Origin: Streptomyces sp. SN-593
Lineage (GTDB): Bacteria; Actinomycetota; Actinomycetes; Streptomycetales; Streptomycetaceae
Assembly: GCF_016756395.1 (NCBI RefSeq)
Contig: NZ_AP018365.1
Location: 2,797,501-2,861,500 of the forward strand
Direction: 5' to 3'
Length of the DNA stretch: 64,000 bases
The notes beneath the pieces were generated by a model. The model was not told where the DNA came from. It saw only the letters and a list, made by a program, of their open reading frames with translations, and did no database searches. The translations under genes and the position numbers were made by a program. Positions 34,856-43,289 of the stretch are shown here, in pieces; within the stretch, counting starts at the first letter, position 1; each line of letters opens with the position of its first letter.

Positions 34856-36510
34856 CTCTCCTTCTGCAGTACGGACAGGGCGGCGATCAGGGCGGACTGC
34901 TGTCCCGGGGGGACGTCGTAGCCGTCGACGGGGGCGAGCCGGGCGTCGCGTTCGCGGGACAGCAGCCCGGCGACGGCGTCGTCGAGCAGGGCGCGCGCGG
35001 CATCGCACAGCCGGACGGCGGCCTGGGCGCCGAGTGTTTCGGCAAGGCGTTCGCCGGCGGGCCGGCCCTGTCTGCCTCCGAGCAGCACCGCGGTCAGCAG
35101 GGCGGCGACGTCCTCCGGATCACAGGCCGGTCGGTCGGCGGAGCGGGCCGCGCGGGCCTCGGTGTGGGCGAGCTCCCTCAGACCGCGCCGCCAGCGCCGT
35201 ACACCCTTGTCGATGCGGGTGGCGACGGCCACCCGGTCGCGGTCGGGTCGGGAGGCGGGCTCGTGGAGCAGGGCGGCGCCGGCCGGCTCCTGCCGCCACG
35301 CCTCGGCCACGCGGTCGTCGGCGGCGTCGGTCTCGGTGCGCAGCAGGGCTGCCAGTTCCTCGGCCAGGGCGCGCTGGAGGGCGGCCGGGCCGCACGCCGG
35401 GTAGCCGCGCCAGTACACCAGCGCCTCCCCGGCGAGGAGGCTGCCCGCGCCGACTGCCGCGGCGGTGCGGACGGCCGCCCGGTCGTAGGCATCCTCGGCG
35501 GCGCGGGTCAGCCGCTGGGCGGCGGCGTGCTGGGCGGCCGAGGCGGCGGCCAGTGCGGGCAGCCGGTCGCGGAGCGAGTCGAGGGTGCCGACGGCGGTCC
35601 GGCGGGCGGCGTGCTGCCGCGCGGCGGGGTCCTCGGCGCAGTGCGCCAGCCAGGCGCGCAGCGCGGCGACGGTGGTCTGGGGCAGCAGCCCGGCTCCGGC
35701 GGCGGACTCGGGCAGTTCGGGCACGGTGAAGCGGGGCACGTCGCCGAGGCCGGACTTGGTCAGGAGCGCCGCGTAGTGGCGGCTGACGTCCTCGGCCACC
35801 TGGTGCGGCACCCGGTCCAGGACGGTGGCGAGCGTGACGTCGTACTCCTTGGCGGCGCGCAGCAGGTTCCAGGGCAGGGCGTCGGCGTAGCGGGAGGCGG
35901 TGGTGACCAGGATCCAGATGTCGGCGGCGCAGATGAGTTCCGCGGCGAGCTCGCGGTTGCGGCCGACCAGCGAGTCGATGTCGGGGGCGTCGAGGAGGGC
36001 GAGGCCGCGGGGCAGGGAGTCGTCGGCCTCCAGGCGGAGTTCCGCCCGCTCGGGCCCCTGGCGTTCCGTCTCGGCCCGGTCCGTCCCGTCCTCGTCCGCC
36101 CGGGAGCGCTGGCGCACCGACCAGACGCGGGTCAGGCCCGGCAGCACCCGCGGGTCCGCGAACCAGGCGCGGTCTTCGGGGTGGCAGACCAGCACCGGGG
36201 TACGGGTGGTGGGCCTCAGCACCCCGGACGCGCTGATCCGGCGCCCGACCAGCGAGTTGACCAGGGTGGACTTGCCCGCCCCGGTGGAGCCGCCGACGAC
36301 GGCCAGGAGCGGCGCCTCCGGAGCCTTGAGCCGGGGAACGAGGTAGTCGTCGAGCTGGCTCAGCAGCTCCTGGCGGGTACGGCGGGCCCGGTCGGCCCCC
36401 GGCAGCGGGAAGGGGAAGCGCGCCGCATCGACGCCGTCACGCAGCGCCGACAGCGCGTCGAGCAGCTCGGGCCGTACGTCCAAGATCACCACAATGGCAC
36501 AATGCCCCAT
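34852..36510 (-). CDS. dynA: dynamin-like GTPase (DynA type)
   Basis: This GTPase of about 552 residues has a P-loop [10 protein letters not shown] (Lys80), the switch [12 protein letters not shown] and a G3-like [12 protein letters not shown]. The rest is helical, with a moderately hydrophobic [21 protein letters not shown] segment. It is the first gene of the pair with dynB. The start is uncertain: an ATG at 36510 and two GTG codons at 36492 and 36489 are all in frame, and none has a good ribosome site. Known Streptomyces homologues begin close to VILDVRP, so 36489 or 36492 may be the real start. Confidence 0.8.
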   Translation of the reverse strand: MGHCAIVVILDVRPELLDALSALRDGVDAARFPFPLPGADRARRTRQELLSQLDDYLVPRLKAPEAPLLAVVGGSTGAGKSTLVNSLVGRRISASGVLRPTTRTPVLVCHPEDRAWFADPRVLPGLTRVWSVRQRSRADEDGTDRAETERQGPERAELRLEADDSLPRGLALLDAPDIDSLVGRNRELAAELICAADIWILVTTASRYADALPWNLLRAAKEYDVTLATVLDRVPHQVAEDVSRHYAALLTKSGLGDVPRFTVPELPESAAGAGLLPQTTVAALRAWLAHCAEDPAARQHAARRTAVGTLDSLRDRLPALAAASAAQHAAAQRLTRAAEDAYDRAAVRTAAAVGAGSLLAGEALVYWRGYPACGPAALQRALAEELAALLRTETDAADDRVAEAWRQEPAGAALLHEPASRPDRDRVAVATRIDKGVRRWRRGLRELAHTEARAARSADRPACDPEDVAALLTAVLLGGRQGRPAGERLAETLGAQAAVRLCDAARALLDDAVAGLLSRERDARLAPVDGYDVPPGQQSALIAALSVLQKER

Positions 36511-36820
36511 ATTGGCGTGATTTTGAAGCGTATTCGGTACGGTTTGCCCTATTCGCGCAGCGCGGCACCCCGATGGGACGCATGTGGACCAGGGGACGGA
36601 ATGAGCCACCGGCATAACGAGTGCACAACAGCAGCATTTCGACCCGTCAAAAGCGATGCGGCTTCAGTGGCCACCTGGGATTATCGGACCGCTTCACCGA
36701 ACCTCCACAACGTGTCACGCGGGTGAAGCATGCGGCAGCGGGCATCTGTCGCCCTATCCTTGACCCCGGTACGAGGTCACGGAACCACCCAGGGGCGGAG
36801 ACAGCCGCGGCCACTGTCCG
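36511..36820. other. divergent intergenic region between dynA and tRNA-Arg
   Basis: This 310-base gap must hold the promoters of dynA and of the tRNA gene. It is less GC-rich than its surroundings near 36490-36730. No clear -35/-10 pair or palindrome stands out. TTGACC near 36769 could be a -35 element for the tRNA but no matching -10 is evident. No protein-coding gene is supported here. Confidence 0.6.
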
Positions 36821-36896
36821 GCCCCCGTAGCTCAGTGGATAGAGCAGGTGCCTTCTAAGCACTTGGCCGCAGGTTCGAGTCCTGCCGGGGGCACCA
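36821..36896 (+). tRNA. tRNA-Arg (anticodon TCT)
   Basis: The sequence folds as a complete cloverleaf. The acceptor stem GCCCCCG pairs with CGGGGGC, the D stem is GCTC/GAGC, the anticodon stem is GGTGC/GCACT around loop CTTCTAA, and the T arm is GCAGG-TTCGAGT-CCTGC. Loop positions 34-36 read TCT, so it decodes AGA, a rare codon in this GC-rich genome. The discriminator base is A at 36893 and CCA is encoded at 36894-36896. Confidence 0.96.
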
Positions 36897-37137
36897 CACC
36901 GGATCACCGCCAGCGATGATCGCCGGTCATCTCATCCTTCTTTTTCGCCTTTGCGATGATATCCGCCCTGGTGAACCGTTGCCTCAGGTGGCTGATTTCA
37001 GCCCCTGAAGCGACTGTTGCCGGGGTTGTCCGGGATGCGTCCCGCCTCGGACCGTGGCAGGGCGCGACCCCGCCCGCGCCACCACACCGGGCCCCCGGTC
37101 ACCCCGGTCGTCCTGCCCTCCCGGCAGGGCCGTTCCG

Positions 37138-38130
37138 TCAGGTGTCGAGGAGCTCCGGCACGAAGACGTCCTCGCACGTGAGCCGCCGCTTGGACAGGCC
37201 CTGTTCGTGGTGGTAGCGCAGGAAGGTGTCGAGGGCCGTCCGGTTCGCGGTGATCCCGTACGGCCACCAGTCGTCGCCCAGCAGTCGGCGGTTGCGCTCG
37301 AACAATGCGCTGAACCAGGGGGTGATGAGGCCCATGTGCTGCTTGGTGGCACCCTCGCGGTAGGCGCGGGCGGCGAGCTCCTTGGCCTGGACGAAGGCGT
37401 CGTACACCGCCCGGGCCAGGCCACGCCGGCGCGCCCACTCGCGGCGGATCGCGACGACGTGCATCGGGGGGAAGATCCCGGTGCGGCGGTAGTAGTCCCG
37501 CTCCACGGCCTCGTAATCGGGGAACAGGCGGGCGACCTTCGGCGAGCCGTCGAGCAGCGCCTGGGGCACGTCCACGGAGATCAGCGCGTCGATCTCGCCG
37601 GCCGCGAGCATGGCGCCAAGGGTCCGGCCGTCCTCCGCGTGGCGCACGTCGACGCCGTCCGGGACCGGCTGCGGGATCCAGTCGAAGGAGGGGACGGGGT
37701 GGTTGGTGCCGCCGATCACCCAGTGGCAGCGGTCCGGGGTGACGCCGTACTCGTCGGCCAGGACGCCCTTCATCCACACCCCCGGGTCGTGGCCGTAGAG
37801 CGCGAACTCGCCGATGGTCCGGCCGGCCAGGTCCTGCGGTTTCTCGATCCCGCTGTCCGTGTTCACGAAGACCGCCGAGTGGCGGAAGTTGCGGTTGGGC
37901 AGGATCGGCAGCGCCAGGAAGGGGGAGTCGTCGAGGTCGAAGGTGCGCAGGAAGTAGGTGAGGCCGAGCTCGGCCACGTCGTGATGCCCCTCCACGACGC
38001 GGCGGAAGATGTCGGACACCAGGGGGGCGGTCTCGAAGGACGCGTCCACCCCGTCGATCTCGACGCGGCCGTCGAGCAGGGCCTCGGTGTGTTCGTAGGC
38101 GTGGACGCCGACGCTCAGGGTCGGGTTCAT
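37138..38130 (-). CDS. 4,5-dihydroxyphthalate decarboxylase-like binding-fold protein
   Basis: This 330-residue protein has no signal peptide and has the periplasmic-binding-protein-like fold seen in 4,5-dihydroxyphthalate decarboxylases and related proteins. It opens with LSVGVHAYEHTEALLDGRVEIDGVD and contains LPILPNRNFRHSAVFVNTDSGIEKPQDLAGRTIGE, both family hallmarks. The lack of a signal peptide argues for a cytoplasmic enzyme rather than a transport receptor. It is divergent from a TetR gene with 129 bases between starts that hold two operator-like palindromes, so the TetR protein probably represses it. The aromatic substrate is unknown and no other aromatic catabolic genes lie beside it. 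Confidence 0.82.
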   Translation of the reverse strand: MNPTLSVGVHAYEHTEALLDGRVEIDGVDASFETAPLVSDIFRRVVEGHHDVAELGLTYFLRTFDLDDSPFLALPILPNRNFRHSAVFVNTDSGIEKPQDLAGRTIGEFALYGHDPGVWMKGVLADEYGVTPDRCHWVIGGTNHPVPSFDWIPQPVPDGVDVRHAEDGRTLGAMLAAGEIDALISVDVPQALLDGSPKVARLFPDYEAVERDYYRRTGIFPPMHVVAIRREWARRRGLARAVYDAFVQAKELAARAYREGATKQHMGLITPWFSALFERNRRLLGDDWWPYGITANRTALDTFLRYHHEQGLSKRRLTCEDVFVPELLDT

Positions 38131-38177
38131 CAGCAGGTCTCCCCTTCGGGGGGTTCGTCGGACGGGGGTCGCTTCCG

Positions 38178-38191
38178 TGAATGAACGTTCG
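38178..38191. promoter_or_regulatory. putative TetR operator 1
   Basis: TGAATGAACGTTCG contains the perfect core GAACGTTC and shares its left half TGAATG with a second site 51 bases away. It lies between the divergent decarboxylase-like and TetR genes, closer to the former, where it could block that promoter. Confidence 0.5.
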
Positions 38192-38228
38192 CTTTAATGG
38201 TGATCCCGGCACAGCCGGGGCGTCAAGA

Positions 38229-38242
38229 TGAATGACCATTCA
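38229..38242. promoter_or_regulatory. putative TetR operator 2
   Basis: TGAATGACCATTCA is an inverted repeat with perfect six-base arms (TGAATG/CATTCA) and a two-base spacer. It ends 17 bases before the TetR start codon, a position fit for autorepression. Its centre is 51 bases from that of the related site upstream. Confidence 0.6.
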
Positions 38243-38259
38243 CGTTGGAAGGGGTCGCC

Positions 38260-38877
38260 ATGCCGCGCCTCACCGCCGAGCGCCGCGAGGCCAAGCGCGC
38301 CGAGATCGTCGCCGCGGCCCGCCGCTGCTTCTCCCGCGAGGGCTTCCACCAGACCTCGATGCCGGACATCGCCGCCGAGGCAGGGGTCTCGGCGGGGGCG
38401 CCCTACCGCTACTTCGCCAGCAAGGAGGAGATCATCCTCGCCATCGCGGGAGACGCGTTCCGGTTGATCTTCGAACCGGTCGAGCGACTGGCCGACGGCA
38501 CCGACGCCCCCACCCTCGGCGAGTTGGTCGCCGCCGCGCTCGGCACGATCAGCGGCGAGACCGTACGGGACGCCGCGGGGCACCCGGTCGACGTCGACGA
38601 ACTCCTGCGCTGCGCCGTGCAGACGTGGTCGGAGGCGCTGCGCAGCGACGAGGTGCGCGGCCCGGCCGCGGAGGGCTTCGAGCGGGTACGGGCCAGCATC
38701 GCCGGAGCGCTGGACCGCGGCCGGGCCGCGGGCACGGTCCCCGCCACCCTCGACCCCGACCGTGGCGCCCGGGTGGTGATGGGGCTGCTGCACGGCTTCC
38801 TGCTCCAGCGGGTGGCCTTCGGGCTCACCGACACGGCCGGCCTCGCGGCCGACCTGCACGCCGGGCTGATCATGTGA
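38260..38877 (+). CDS. TetR family transcriptional regulator
   Basis: This 205-residue protein has a typical TetR N-terminal helix-turn-helix at residues 10-55 (IVAAARRCFSREGFHQTSMPDIAAEAGVSAGAPYRYFASKEEIILAI) and an all-helical ligand-binding C-terminus. The ATG at 38260 follows GGAAGGGG. It is divergent from the decarboxylase-like gene and probably represses it and itself through the two palindromes between them. The hydrolase gene downstream may be a further target. Ligand not known. Confidence 0.93.
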   Translation: MPRLTAERREAKRAEIVAAARRCFSREGFHQTSMPDIAAEAGVSAGAPYRYFASKEEIILAIAGDAFRLIFEPVERLADGTDAPTLGELVAAALGTISGETVRDAAGHPVDVDELLRCAVQTWSEALRSDEVRGPAAEGFERVRASIAGALDRGRAAGTVPATLDPDRGARVVMGLLHGFLLQRVAFGLTDTAGLAADLHAGLIM

Positions 38878-38912
38878 CCGAGCCGGGGGCAGGAGGACCC
38901 CGCCAAAACCCG

Positions 38913-38943
38913 TTGGCGTACGGGGCGGCCCCGCTGCTACGTT
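38913..38943 (+). promoter_or_regulatory. candidate promoter upstream of 17-codon ORF
   Basis: TTGGCG at 38913-38918 and TACGTT at 38938-38943 are separated by 19 bases, a slightly long but usable sigma-70-type spacing. It lies just after the TetR stop codon and would drive the small ORF and hydrolase. Confidence 0.45.
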
Positions 38944-38980
38944 TCCGGAGGCCGTGCGAGAGACCGAGGAGGTGGTACCC

Positions 38981-39034
38981 GTGAACGCAGTATCGACATG
39001 GGTGCTCCCCTCCGGGGTCACGGTCGGGCGGTAG
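38981..39034 (+). CDS. 17-residue ORF with near-perfect ribosome site
   Basis: GTG AAC GCA ... TAG encodes VNAVSTWVLPSGVTVGR. It is preceded by GAGGAGGTGG at 38967-38976, one of the best ribosome sites in the window, at proper spacing. It lies between a candidate promoter and the hydrolase gene, whose ATG is 53 bases beyond the stop. In between is a short inverted repeat (CGGGAG/CTCCCG). It could be a leader peptide with a regulatory role or a small protein in its own right. I cannot place it in a family. Confidence 0.5.
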   Translation: MNAVSTWVLPSGVTVGR

Positions 39035-39087
39035 GTGGACAGGTCGCCCGGGAGCGCCGTTCCGGTGTCCTCCCGAAAGGCACGACC

Positions 39088-39828
39088 ATGCACATCACTT
39101 CGCAACAGCGCCTCGACGACGGCGTCGACGAGAGTCGGTTCACCCTCGGCGACATCCCCGGCATCCTGTGGACGCCCGCGTCGGCGTCCGCGTCCGTACC
39201 GGCCCCGCTGATCCTGCTCGGCCACCCTCCCCTCGGCCTGCGCGCGATGTACCCCCGGCTGGCGGCCCGTGCCCGGCACGCCGCGGCGGACGGCTTCGCC
39301 ACGGCCACCATCGAACTCCCCGGCAGCGGGGACCGGCCCCGCTGGCCCGCCGTCGAGCAGGCCCGCGGTGACCTGCGCCGGGCGATGGAGGCCGGCGAAC
39401 CGGTCGGCGACGAGATCGTCGACGCCCTCGTCCTCCCGCTGGTCGACAAGGCCGTTCCGGAATGGCAGGCCGCCCTGGACGCCCTGCTGTCACTGCCCGG
39501 GATCGCCGGACCGGTCGGGTACTCGGGCGGGGTCATCTCCGTCGGCGTCCGGCTGGCGGTGGTCGAGCCGCGCGTGTCGGCCGCCGTCCTGTTCGCCGGG
39601 AGTCTGGTGCCGCGCGCCACGTTCGAGGAGGCGCGAAGGGTCACCATCCCCCTGCACGTCCTGCTGCAGTGGGACGACGAGGGGAACGACCGGCAGGCAT
39701 CCCTGGACCTGTTCGACGCCTTCGGTTCCGAGGAGAAGTCCCTGCACGCCCACCTCGGCGGGCACACCGGCGTGCCGCAGCACGCGGGGGACGCCGCGTC
39801 CCGGTTCCTCGTCCGGCATCTGAGGTAG
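39088..39828 (+). CDS. alpha/beta hydrolase (dienelactone hydrolase-like)
   Basis: This 246-residue protein has an alpha/beta-hydrolase core. The nucleophile elbow is GYSGGV with Ser146, the acid is likely in LLQWDDEGNDRQ and the His in HLGGHTGVPQH. LILLGHPPLGLRAMYPRLAARARHAAADGFATATIELPGSGD is the oxyanion region. Ser instead of Cys as nucleophile separates it from true dienelactone hydrolases. The ATG follows GAAAGG. With the phthalate-decarboxylase-like gene and TetR regulator nearby it may belong to an aromatic or lactone catabolic set, but this is weak inference. Confidence 0.85.
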   Translation: MHITSQQRLDDGVDESRFTLGDIPGILWTPASASASVPAPLILLGHPPLGLRAMYPRLAARARHAAADGFATATIELPGSGDRPRWPAVEQARGDLRRAMEAGEPVGDEIVDALVLPLVDKAVPEWQAALDALLSLPGIAGPVGYSGGVISVGVRLAVVEPRVSAAVLFAGSLVPRATFEEARRVTIPLHVLLQWDDEGNDRQASLDLFDAFGSEEKSLHAHLGGHTGVPQHAGDAASRFLVRHLR

Positions 39829-39847
39829 GTCCCGCCGGCCCGCCGTT

Positions 39848-39919
39848 CGGTCCGACCGCCCCACCGCCCCACCACTGGCAACGGCGGCGCTCGGCCGAGG
39901 TGTCGGGGCGGGCGGACCG
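39848..39919. terminator. long-stem hairpin between convergent genes
   Basis: CGGTCCGACCGCCCC (39848-39862) pairs with GGGGCGGGCGGACCG (39905-39919) with one mismatch in 15, around a 42-base loop. It lies between the hydrolase stop and the convergent copper ATPase stop, fitting a two-way terminator. Confidence 0.7.
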
Positions 39920-39981
39920 TACGGGTCCCGGCCGCCCCTCCGGTGCGGGCGATGCCCTCCCGGCCGACGGTGCGGCCGCCC

Positions 39982-42348
39982 TCAGGCTCGGTGGCCGCCC
40001 GCCGCACCCGGTCGGCGGCCACCGCTGCGGGCGGCGGGCGGGGCCGGGTTCCACGACCGCAACCGGAGGCTGTTGCCGACGACCAGCAGCGAACTGGCCG
40101 ACATCGCCACGGCCGCCGGCATCGGGTCGAGCCAGCCGGTCGCGGCGAGCGGGAGGGTCACGGCATTGTAGGCGAACGCCCAGGTCAGGTTGGCGCGAAT
40201 GGTGCCACGGGTGCGGCGCGCGAGGCGTACGGCGTCGGCGACGGCGTGCAGGTCGGCGCGTACCAGGGTGATGTCGGCGGCGGCCGCCGCGGCGGCGGTG
40301 CCGTCGCCCAGCGCGATCCCGAGGTCGGCACGCGCCAGCGCGGCCGCGTCGTTGACGCCGTCGCCGATGAACGCGACCCTGCGGCCCTCGGCGCGCAGCC
40401 TGGCCACGAGTTCGGCCTTGCCGTCGGGCGAACACCCGGCGTGGACCCGGGAGATGTCGAGGTGCTCGGCGACCGCGCGGACCGGACCGGGACGGTCGCC
40501 GCTGGCCAGGACCGGGTGCACCCCGAGCCGCCGCAGGTGGTCCACGGCCCGGTAGGCGTCGGGCCGCAGGACGTCACCGATCTCGACGACGGCCTCGGGG
40601 GTGCCGTCGACGGTGACCTGGACGCAGGTGCGCGCCGCGCGCTCGGCGGAGGCGACCGCCTCGGCCAGGGCGCCGGTCAGCCGGGGTTCGGGGGTGCCGA
40701 CGGCGACGCGGTGTCCGTCCACCACGCCGGCCACGCCGGAGCCCGGCGTCGCGTGGAAGCCGGTGACGGGCGGCAGCGGCGTGTCCCGGCCGGCGCGTGC
40801 GTACGCCGAAAGCGCCCGGCCCAGCGGGTGCTCGGAGCCGTGCTCCACCGCACCGGCCAGCCGCAGCGCCTCCTGCACACCGATGCCGCCCGCCCGCGCG
40901 CTCACCCCGGCCACGGTCATCCGGCCGGTGGTGAGGGTGCCGGTCTTGTCCAGTACCACGGTGTCGATGTTCTGGAGCGACTCCAGCGCGCGGGCCCCGC
41001 CGACGAGGACACCCATCCGCGCGCCGCGCCCGGTCGCGGCCAGGAGCGCGGTCGGGGTGGCCAGGCCGAGCGCGCACGGGCACGCGACCACCAGGACCGC
41101 GACGCAGGCGGTGACCGCCGCCTGCGCGTCGGCGCCGGCACCCAGCCAGAACCCCAGGACCGCGACCGCGACGGCCAGCACCGCCGGGACGAACACCCCG
41201 GCGACGGCGTCGGCGAGGCGCTGCGCGCGGGCCTTGTCGGCCTGCGCGTCGGCGACCATCCGCGCGATCCGGGCCAGGCGCGTGTCGGCACCGACCGCCG
41301 TGGCGCGCACCAGCAGCAGCCCGCCCGCGTTGACCGCGCCGCCCACCGCCTCCGCGCCCGCCCCGACCTCGACCGGCTCGCTCTCACCGGTGATCAGGGA
41401 CAGGTCCAGGGCGGAGACGCCCTCGACCACGGTGCCGTCGGTGGCGACGCGTTCACCGGGCCGCACCACGAACTCCTGCCCCACCCGCAGTTGCTGCAAG
41501 GGCACGGTGTGCTCGCCGGCCTCGTCGCGGACGGTTGCCTCCGCCACGGTGAGCCCTGCCAGGGCGGTCAGCGCGCTCCCGGTGGCGCGGCGGGCCCTGC
41601 CCTCCAGCAGCCGCCCGGCGAGCACCGCCAGCGGCACGCTGACCGCGCCTTCGAGGTAGACGTGCGTGCCCTCGTGGAGCATCGGCATCAAGGTGAACGG
41701 CATCCGGTAGTCGCCGCCGCCGGCGCCGCCCCACAGCAGCGCGTACGTCGACCAGCCCAGCGAGGCGGCCACGCCCAGCGAGACCAGGGTGTCCATGGTC
41801 GCGGTGGCGTGCCGCAGCCCCCGCAGCATGCGGGCGTGGAAGGGCCAGGCGCCCCAGGTCGCCACCGGCACCGCGAGCACGAAGCAGAGCCACTGCCAGC
41901 CGGCGAACTGCCAGGGCGGCACCATCGACAGGGCCAGGACCGGCAACGCTCCCGCCGCGACCAGCGCCACGCGCGACACCTCGTCGCGGCCCGCACCGGA
42001 GTCCGCCGCCGGTTCCGGCTCGCCCCTCAGCACCGAGGCTCCGTAGCCGGCCGCCTCGACGACACCCACCAACTCCTCGGGGGTGACGCTCCCGGGATGG
42101 CTGACCCGGGCGGTGTTCGTGGCCAGGTTGACGGTGGCGCGCACGCCCTCCAGCCGCGCGAGCCGCTTCTCCACCCGGCTGACGCACGCGGCGCAGGTCA
42201 TGCCGGTGACGGCCAGGTCGGTCACGGCCGCGGTGCCTTTCGTGGTCGGGGTGATCGGGGTGGCCAGCGTGGTCGGGGTGGCCGCCGCCCCGGACTCCTG
42301 GGCTCCGGACTCCCGGACTGAGGTGGCTCCGCCCTGGTCCGTGCTCAT
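39982..42348 (-). CDS. copper-translocating P1B-type ATPase
   Basis: This 788-residue ATPase has an N-terminal heavy-metal domain with GMTCAACVSRVEKRL (Cys52, Cys55), eight predicted spans, the actuator motif ITGESEPVEVG, the intramembrane CPCALGLATPTALL motif of Cu(I) pumps, DKTGTLT as phosphorylation site, the SEHPLGRAL motif and GDGVNDAAALARADLGIALG. It exports Cu(I), or loads it into extracytoplasmic proteins. Its ATG overlaps the stop of the small Met/His-rich membrane protein gene. An ECF sigma factor and a PCuAC chaperone are upstream on the same strand, so the set probably serves copper handling outside the membrane, as in cuproenzyme assembly. Confidence 0.95.
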   Translation of the reverse strand: MSTDQGGATSVRESGAQESGAAATPTTLATPITPTTKGTAAVTDLAVTGMTCAACVSRVEKRLARLEGVRATVNLATNTARVSHPGSVTPEELVGVVEAAGYGASVLRGEPEPAADSGAGRDEVSRVALVAAGALPVLALSMVPPWQFAGWQWLCFVLAVPVATWGAWPFHARMLRGLRHATATMDTLVSLGVAASLGWSTYALLWGGAGGGDYRMPFTLMPMLHEGTHVYLEGAVSVPLAVLAGRLLEGRARRATGSALTALAGLTVAEATVRDEAGEHTVPLQQLRVGQEFVVRPGERVATDGTVVEGVSALDLSLITGESEPVEVGAGAEAVGGAVNAGGLLLVRATAVGADTRLARIARMVADAQADKARAQRLADAVAGVFVPAVLAVAVAVLGFWLGAGADAQAAVTACVAVLVVACPCALGLATPTALLAATGRGARMGVLVGGARALESLQNIDTVVLDKTGTLTTGRMTVAGVSARAGGIGVQEALRLAGAVEHGSEHPLGRALSAYARAGRDTPLPPVTGFHATPGSGVAGVVDGHRVAVGTPEPRLTGALAEAVASAERAARTCVQVTVDGTPEAVVEIGDVLRPDAYRAVDHLRRLGVHPVLASGDRPGPVRAVAEHLDISRVHAGCSPDGKAELVARLRAEGRRVAFIGDGVNDAAALARADLGIALGDGTAAAAAAADITLVRADLHAVADAVRLARRTRGTIRANLTWAFAYNAVTLPLAATGWLDPMPAAVAMSASSLLVVGNSLRLRSWNPAPPAARSGGRRPGAAGGHRA

Positions 42349-42632
42349 CGCATCCCCGCCATGCCGTGCCCGCCGTCGTCCCCGCCCGAGCCGTCCGCCG
42401 CCGAGCCCCCGCCCATGGAACCGCCTCCCATGGAACCGGGAACGCCCACCGGGGCGGGGTGCATGCGCGGGTTGACCGGCCCGGCCGCCCGCCCGACCGA
42501 CCAGGCGACGGCGAAGACGGCCACGAGGGCGACCAGGAAGGCAGCCAGCACCGCCCCCGGCGGTACTGGTCGGGACGGGGGAGCGGCGGAACCGGCGGAG
42601 GCGGTCGTCGGGACCGCCGATGTGGTGGGCAC
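42345..42632 (-). CDS. small membrane protein with Met/His/Gly-rich tail
   Basis: This 95-residue protein has one predicted span (VLAAFLVALVAVFAVAWSVGRAAG) and then a tail with HPAPVGVPGSMGGGSMGGG and a final GGHGMAGMR. Repeated Met and His on the extracytoplasmic side suggest copper binding. Its stop overlaps the ATG of the copper ATPase, so it is coupled to it. Probably a metal-binding partner of the pump; no known family recognised. Confidence 0.75.
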   Translation of the reverse strand: MPTTSAVPTTASAGSAAPPSRPVPPGAVLAAFLVALVAVFAVAWSVGRAAGPVNPRMHPAPVGVPGSMGGGSMGGGSAADGSGGDDGGHGMAGMR

Positions 42633-42773
42633 GGGAACTCCAGGAGAGGGGCGTGGGAACGTGCGGGATGACGCCGGGGAAGCCCCCTCCCGGAAGTCCC
42701 CCGGGGCAAGGCCCGTTCACGGGACGGAGGATTCGCGGGAGGCGGATTCGTGGTCGAAGGAGCCGACTTCCGG

Positions 42774-43289
42774 TCAGTCGCCGGGCCGGACGACGACGGC
42801 GTCCGTGGTGACCGTGCCGCTCCCGGTGAACTCCAGGGTCAGCCGGACATGTTGGCCGAGGCTCAGGTGCGGCGGGTCCGGCACCATGAGGTCGACGGTC
42901 TCGGGGGCCATCGTGAGCGCCTGGCCGGGACCGATCGTCACACCGTTCAACACCTCCATGTGGCCGGCGTGCGCGACGACCACCGTACGGGCGGGCATCG
43001 CCGCGCCCCACGGGGTACGCGCCCCGGTCAGCGTGTCGGCCGACCCGCCGCTGTTGCGCAGGTTCACGAACGCGGCCGTCGCGTCCGGCGACATCGGCAG
43101 CAGGATTCGCGCCCCACTGACGCGCATCACGGCGTCCGGAGCGCCCGCCGCACCGGACGCGGCGTACACCGCCAGCGCGAACAGCGCGAGCGCGGCGGCG
43201 CCGAGCGGAACGGCCGCGCCACGCAGGAGCGGTACGACCCGGCGGAGGGTGCGGGAGGCGCGCGCGGGCGCGCCGGGGCGGTACGTCAC
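42774..43289 (-). CDS. PCuAC-family periplasmic copper chaperone
   Basis: This 171-residue protein has an N-terminal membrane anchor or signal (VPLGAAALALFALAVYAA) and a PCuAC (DUF461) domain. The copper-ligand pattern is visible: HAGHMEV with His/Met, ALTMAPETVDLMVPD and later residues. PCuAC proteins hold Cu(I) outside the membrane and deliver it to cytochrome oxidase in concert with Sco. The GTG start overlaps the stop of the preceding small membrane protein. The gene lies in a run with copper ATPase and ECF sigma. Confidence 0.88.
   Translation of the reverse strand: MTYRPGAPARASRTLRRVVPLLRGAAVPLGAAALALFALAVYAASGAAGAPDAVMRVSGARILLPMSPDATAAFVNLRNSGGSADTLTGARTPWGAAMPARTVVVAHAGHMEVLNGVTIGPGQALTMAPETVDLMVPDPPHLSLGQHVRLTLEFTGSGTVTTDAVVVRPGD

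Noticed and set aside
36647-36907. Minus-strand 86-codon ORF across the tRNA gene
   Set aside because: It is the antisense of tRNA-Arg (GAPGRTRTCG... pattern), a well-known false gene created by tRNA sequences.
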